From Roseibium sp. MMSF_3412 (lineage in GTDB: Bacteria > Pseudomonadota > Alphaproteobacteria > Rhizobiales > Stappiaceae), in NCBI RefSeq assembly GCF_030733265.1, contig NZ_JASHJI010000001.1, positions 744,001 to 808,000 of the forward strand: a stretch of 64,000 nt of DNA. The letters run 5' to 3'. This document shows positions 61,969 through 64,000 of the stretch, one piece after another (position 1 is the stretch's first letter; each line of letters starts with the position of its first letter). A program made the position numbers and the translations under genes. The notes under the pieces are model-generated. The model ran no database searches. It was given only the letters and a program-made list of their open reading frames with translations, and was not told the DNA's origin.

Positions 61969-62338
61969 GCCACAAAACCGGGTGAGCCGGCGAATTGCTG
62001 CCGTGCTAGTTTACCGAATGATCCGGCAAGCGGGCGGGGAATTGCCCGCAGCCAACATCCGGGCCATTTGGCCCCATCTTGAAATTAACAAATTTCTTAC
62101 CATAATAAGTAACACTGATCTTTCCCGTGCCACTTAGCCGGGAAAGAAAGACCCTTCATAAAATGAACTGCGCACAAGACTGCGGCAGCAAAGAGTAGCT
62201 GCGCGGATGAGCATTTATTTTTGACGGAAAACTGAGGAGTACTTCAGTCACCTTTGAAACACTGTCATCAAGACGTCGAAAAGCCGGGATAACAACACCG
62301 CTTGTATGTCTAGATGCAAATTTTGGAAAGCAAGCTCC
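61969..62338 (+). promoter_or_regulatory. 370-base leader region ahead of the cold-shock-domain gene
   Basis: No gene is supportable. The region holds a GC hairpin near the left end (GCGGGC with GCCCGC, about 62029-62050), an AT-rich dyad GAAATT-AACA-AATTTC at about 62080-62096, and ACTGA-GGAGTACT-TCAGT at about 62230. Long untranslated leaders are common before cold-shock genes, but I see no proof of a thermosensor. Confidence 0.4.
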
Positions 62339-62539
62339 ATGCAACATGGAAACGTAAGATGGTTCGATCAGTGCCGCGGTGTCGGTACGATCCAACCCGA
62401 AGACGGCGAGGACATCCTCGTCGACATCTCAGCCCTGCACCGGTCGGGCATCGACACCTTGAAGGAAGGCCAGCTCGTGGCTTTCGATCTCGAGTGGCGC
62501 CGCGGTCAGATGGTAGCTGAAGATCTGAAAGTCCTGTAA
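62339..62539 (+). CDS. Degenerate cold-shock-domain protein
   Basis: The protein has 66 residues from the ATG at 62339 (GGAAAG upstream). The order of strands matches a cold-shock domain: GNVRWFDQCRGVGTIQPEDG, then EDILVDISALHRSGI, LKEGQLVAFDLE and RRGQMVAEDLKVL. The nucleic-acid motifs are altered: RNP1 KGFGFI reads RGVGTI, and RNP2 VFVHF reads ILVDI, removing several of the stacking aromatics and the His. A standard RNA chaperone role is therefore doubtful. It could bind nucleic acid differently or mediate protein contacts. A strong terminator follows. Confidence 0.8.
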   Translation: MQHGNVRWFDQCRGVGTIQPEDGEDILVDISALHRSGIDTLKEGQLVAFDLEWRRGQMVAEDLKVL

Positions 62540-62566
62540 GCTCACCTTACGGATCTTTCCGACAGC

Positions 62567-62591
62567 AAGGGCGGTTCGACCGCCCTTTTTT
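62567..62591 (+). terminator. Rho-independent terminator after the cold-shock-domain gene
   Basis: The stem AAGGGCGGT (62567-62575) pairs with ACCGCCCTT (62579-62587), three-base loop, ending in TTTTTT. The start codon of the next gene lies only 12 bases after the T-run, so the hairpin is either a full terminator with a downstream promoter embedded or an attenuator for that gene. Confidence 0.85.
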
Positions 62592-62603
62592 ATTGGGGGA
62601 ATC

Positions 62604-63911
62604 ATGCAAAGTGACGAAAGGCTGCAGAAAGCCATTGCCGCGCATCGCAGCGGCGACCTTGAGACCGCGCAGGACATCTATCTCGAAATCCTGGGCGACA
62701 ATCCGGAGAATCCGGACGGGTTGCACTTTCTCGGCCTGCTTCACTTTGATGCCGGACACTCCGACAGCGCGATAGAACTGATCCGGAGATCCCTTGAAGT
62801 CAATGCACGCAACACATCGGCCCTTAACAATCTGGGCAACATCCTGAAGCTGACCGGCGAACCGAAAGCTGCTCTGGCTGCTTATGTGCAAGCCGTTGAA
62901 TACGAGTCCCGGCATCCGGAGGCCTGGAAGAACATCAACGTCCTGCTGCGTAACACAGGTGACTACGAAGGGCTTTTGGCCATCGTGTCCGAGATTGTGC
63001 GGCTGGATCCTGAAAACCCGGACGCATGGCACACACACGGCATCGCAAACCTGTTCCTGGGGAACAAGGAAGAAGCGGCCGACTCCCTCAACAAGTCGCT
63101 TGAATTCGATAGTCCGACATCCCCGCATGCCGTCTGGCGTGCACGCATTCTGGCCGCCGAAGGCCGCGAGGATCTCGCATTGAAACACCTTGAACGGATC
63201 GTGGAAGCCGACCCGGACAACAAGGCGGCGCAGTACCATCTTGCTGCCGTACGCGGAGACGACTTGGAAGGAGCGCCCGAAGATTATGTGGCGGGCCACT
63301 TCGACAAGTTTGCGGCAAGTTTCGACGAGGTCCTGGAAAACCTCGGCTATCGCGCGCCTGACCTGGTTGCTGAAGACGTTGTCACTCTCGCGACGGAAAA
63401 TGCGGGCAAGTTTGAGAACGTTGTCGACCTGGGGTGCGGGACGGGCCTTTGCGGTCCGCTTATCCGGGACCACTGTGTCAAGCTGACCGGCGTGGACCTG
63501 TCGAAGGGCATGATGGAAAAGGCGGCAGAGCTGGAGACTTATGATTTTCTGGTCGAAGGGGAGCTTGTCGCATTTCTGAGCTATGACCTTCCGACCCGGT
63601 TCGACCTGGCCGTGTGCGTTGACACGCTCTGCTACATCGGCAACCTCAAGCCCTTCATGGAGGCGTTGGCCAAGGCCCTCAAACCCGGCGGCCGGCTGGT
63701 TGCGAGTGTCGAACACCTGGAAGGCAGCACTGCCCAGGGCTTTCGTGTCGACAGTTCGGGGCGTTATGCGCACACGCCGGACTATATTCGAAAATGCGCC
63801 GAAGAGGCATCGCTCATCTATGCGCAGGACCGGAAGGAAGTCCTGCGCCGTGAGCTTGGCCAGGACGTCCACGGCCTGATCTTCCAGGTCATGGCACCGG
63901 AAGCGGCCTGA
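62604..63911 (+). CDS. TPR-repeat SAM-dependent methyltransferase
   Basis: The 435-residue protein has five to six TPR repeats at about 1-215 (for example ALNNLGNILKLTGEPKAALA and AWHTHGIANLFLGNKEEAAD). A linker (DYVAGHFDKFAASFDEVLEN) leads to a class I methyltransferase domain at about 235-435 with VVDLGCGTGLCGPLI at about 272 and KPGGRLVASVEHLEG. The YVAxHFDxFAxxFD linker is typical of small-molecule or protein methyltransferases fused to TPRs. The target is unknown; TPRs suggest a protein substrate. GGGGGAATC precedes the ATG. The remaining 89 bases of the window show no gene. Confidence 0.9.
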   Translation: MQSDERLQKAIAAHRSGDLETAQDIYLEILGDNPENPDGLHFLGLLHFDAGHSDSAIELIRRSLEVNARNTSALNNLGNILKLTGEPKAALAAYVQAVEYESRHPEAWKNINVLLRNTGDYEGLLAIVSEIVRLDPENPDAWHTHGIANLFLGNKEEAADSLNKSLEFDSPTSPHAVWRARILAAEGREDLALKHLERIVEADPDNKAAQYHLAAVRGDDLEGAPEDYVAGHFDKFAASFDEVLENLGYRAPDLVAEDVVTLATENAGKFENVVDLGCGTGLCGPLIRDHCVKLTGVDLSKGMMEKAAELETYDFLVEGELVAFLSYDLPTRFDLAVCVDTLCYIGNLKPFMEALAKALKPGGRLVASVEHLEGSTAQGFRVDSSGRYAHTPDYIRKCAEEASLIYAQDRKEVLRRELGQDVHGLIFQVMAPEAA

Positions 63912-64000
63912 CTGCAACCGATGCAAAATCCGTAACGGGACTCGCCAGCGGCGACGCTTCGTGTTTCAACTCTCAAATCCGGCTCAGTTTCAGCCATAAT

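Overview
The window is a gene-dense, GC-rich bacterial chromosome segment that looks alphaproteobacterial, most likely from the Hyphomicrobiales (Rhizobiales) and possibly a Stappia/Labrenzia-like marine lineage. This is inferred from the cpa/tad pilus order, the MaoC-phosphotransacetylase fusion next to ackA, PutA with an Lrp-type regulator, a YtoQ protein, and rhizobial-style palindromic intergenic repeats. It is not proven. I see no rRNA, tRNA, CRISPR array, transposase, integrase or phage genes.

Layout. 1-7945: a Tad/Flp pilus locus. On the minus strand it reads flp, cpaA, cpaB, cpaC, cpaD, cpaE, cpaF (cpaF cut by the window edge). On the plus strand is a divergent set of a stand-alone secretin-N-domain protein and two TadE-like pseudopilins. 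8062-10640: MaoC-Pta fusion and acetate kinase. 10658-12309: an orphan phosphate/phosphonate-type binding protein and a HAD phosphatase. 12318-19287 (minus): acetylpolyamine amidohydrolase-like deacetylase, aldose 1-epimerase, phosphomannomutase, retropepsin-like protease, ribokinase, uracil phosphoribosyltransferase and a DUF2306 membrane protein.

19606-33378 (minus) is a long nucleoside uptake and catabolism cluster. A SorC-family regulator leads two paralogous BMP-type binding proteins, an ABC ATPase and two permeases, then cytidine deaminase, purine nucleoside phosphorylase, DeoC, DeoA, DeoB, adenosine deaminase and a DUF1688 (URC4-like) protein. Many start and stop codons overlap. Together these would import nucleosides, deaminate and phosphorolyse them, and feed pentose phosphates into central metabolism. 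Ribokinase, Upp and the URC4-like protein extend this towards ribose and uracil use. 33379-34833: a secreted von Willebrand A protein (DUF1194) behind an apparent sigma-54 promoter with upstream palindromes. 34961-38915: methylglyoxal synthase, glucokinase and HrpB helicase. 38916-39724: a gene-free block of nested palindromic repeats.

39725-43461: PutA and its divergent Lrp-type regulator. 43587-47229: a YnjBCD-type ABC transporter. 47234-47977: bfd-bfr, the bacterioferritin lacking the usual haem-ligand methionine. 48103-52572: a short-chain dehydrogenase, a chemoreceptor and a SAM methyltransferase. 52595-57755: an RND efflux pump with a divergent TetR regulator and tandem operators. 57838-63911: a SpoU RNA methyltransferase, a YeeZ-like NAD(P)-binding protein, a HAMP-containing adenylate/guanylate cyclase, YtoQ, a degenerate cold-shock-domain protein and a TPR-methyltransferase.
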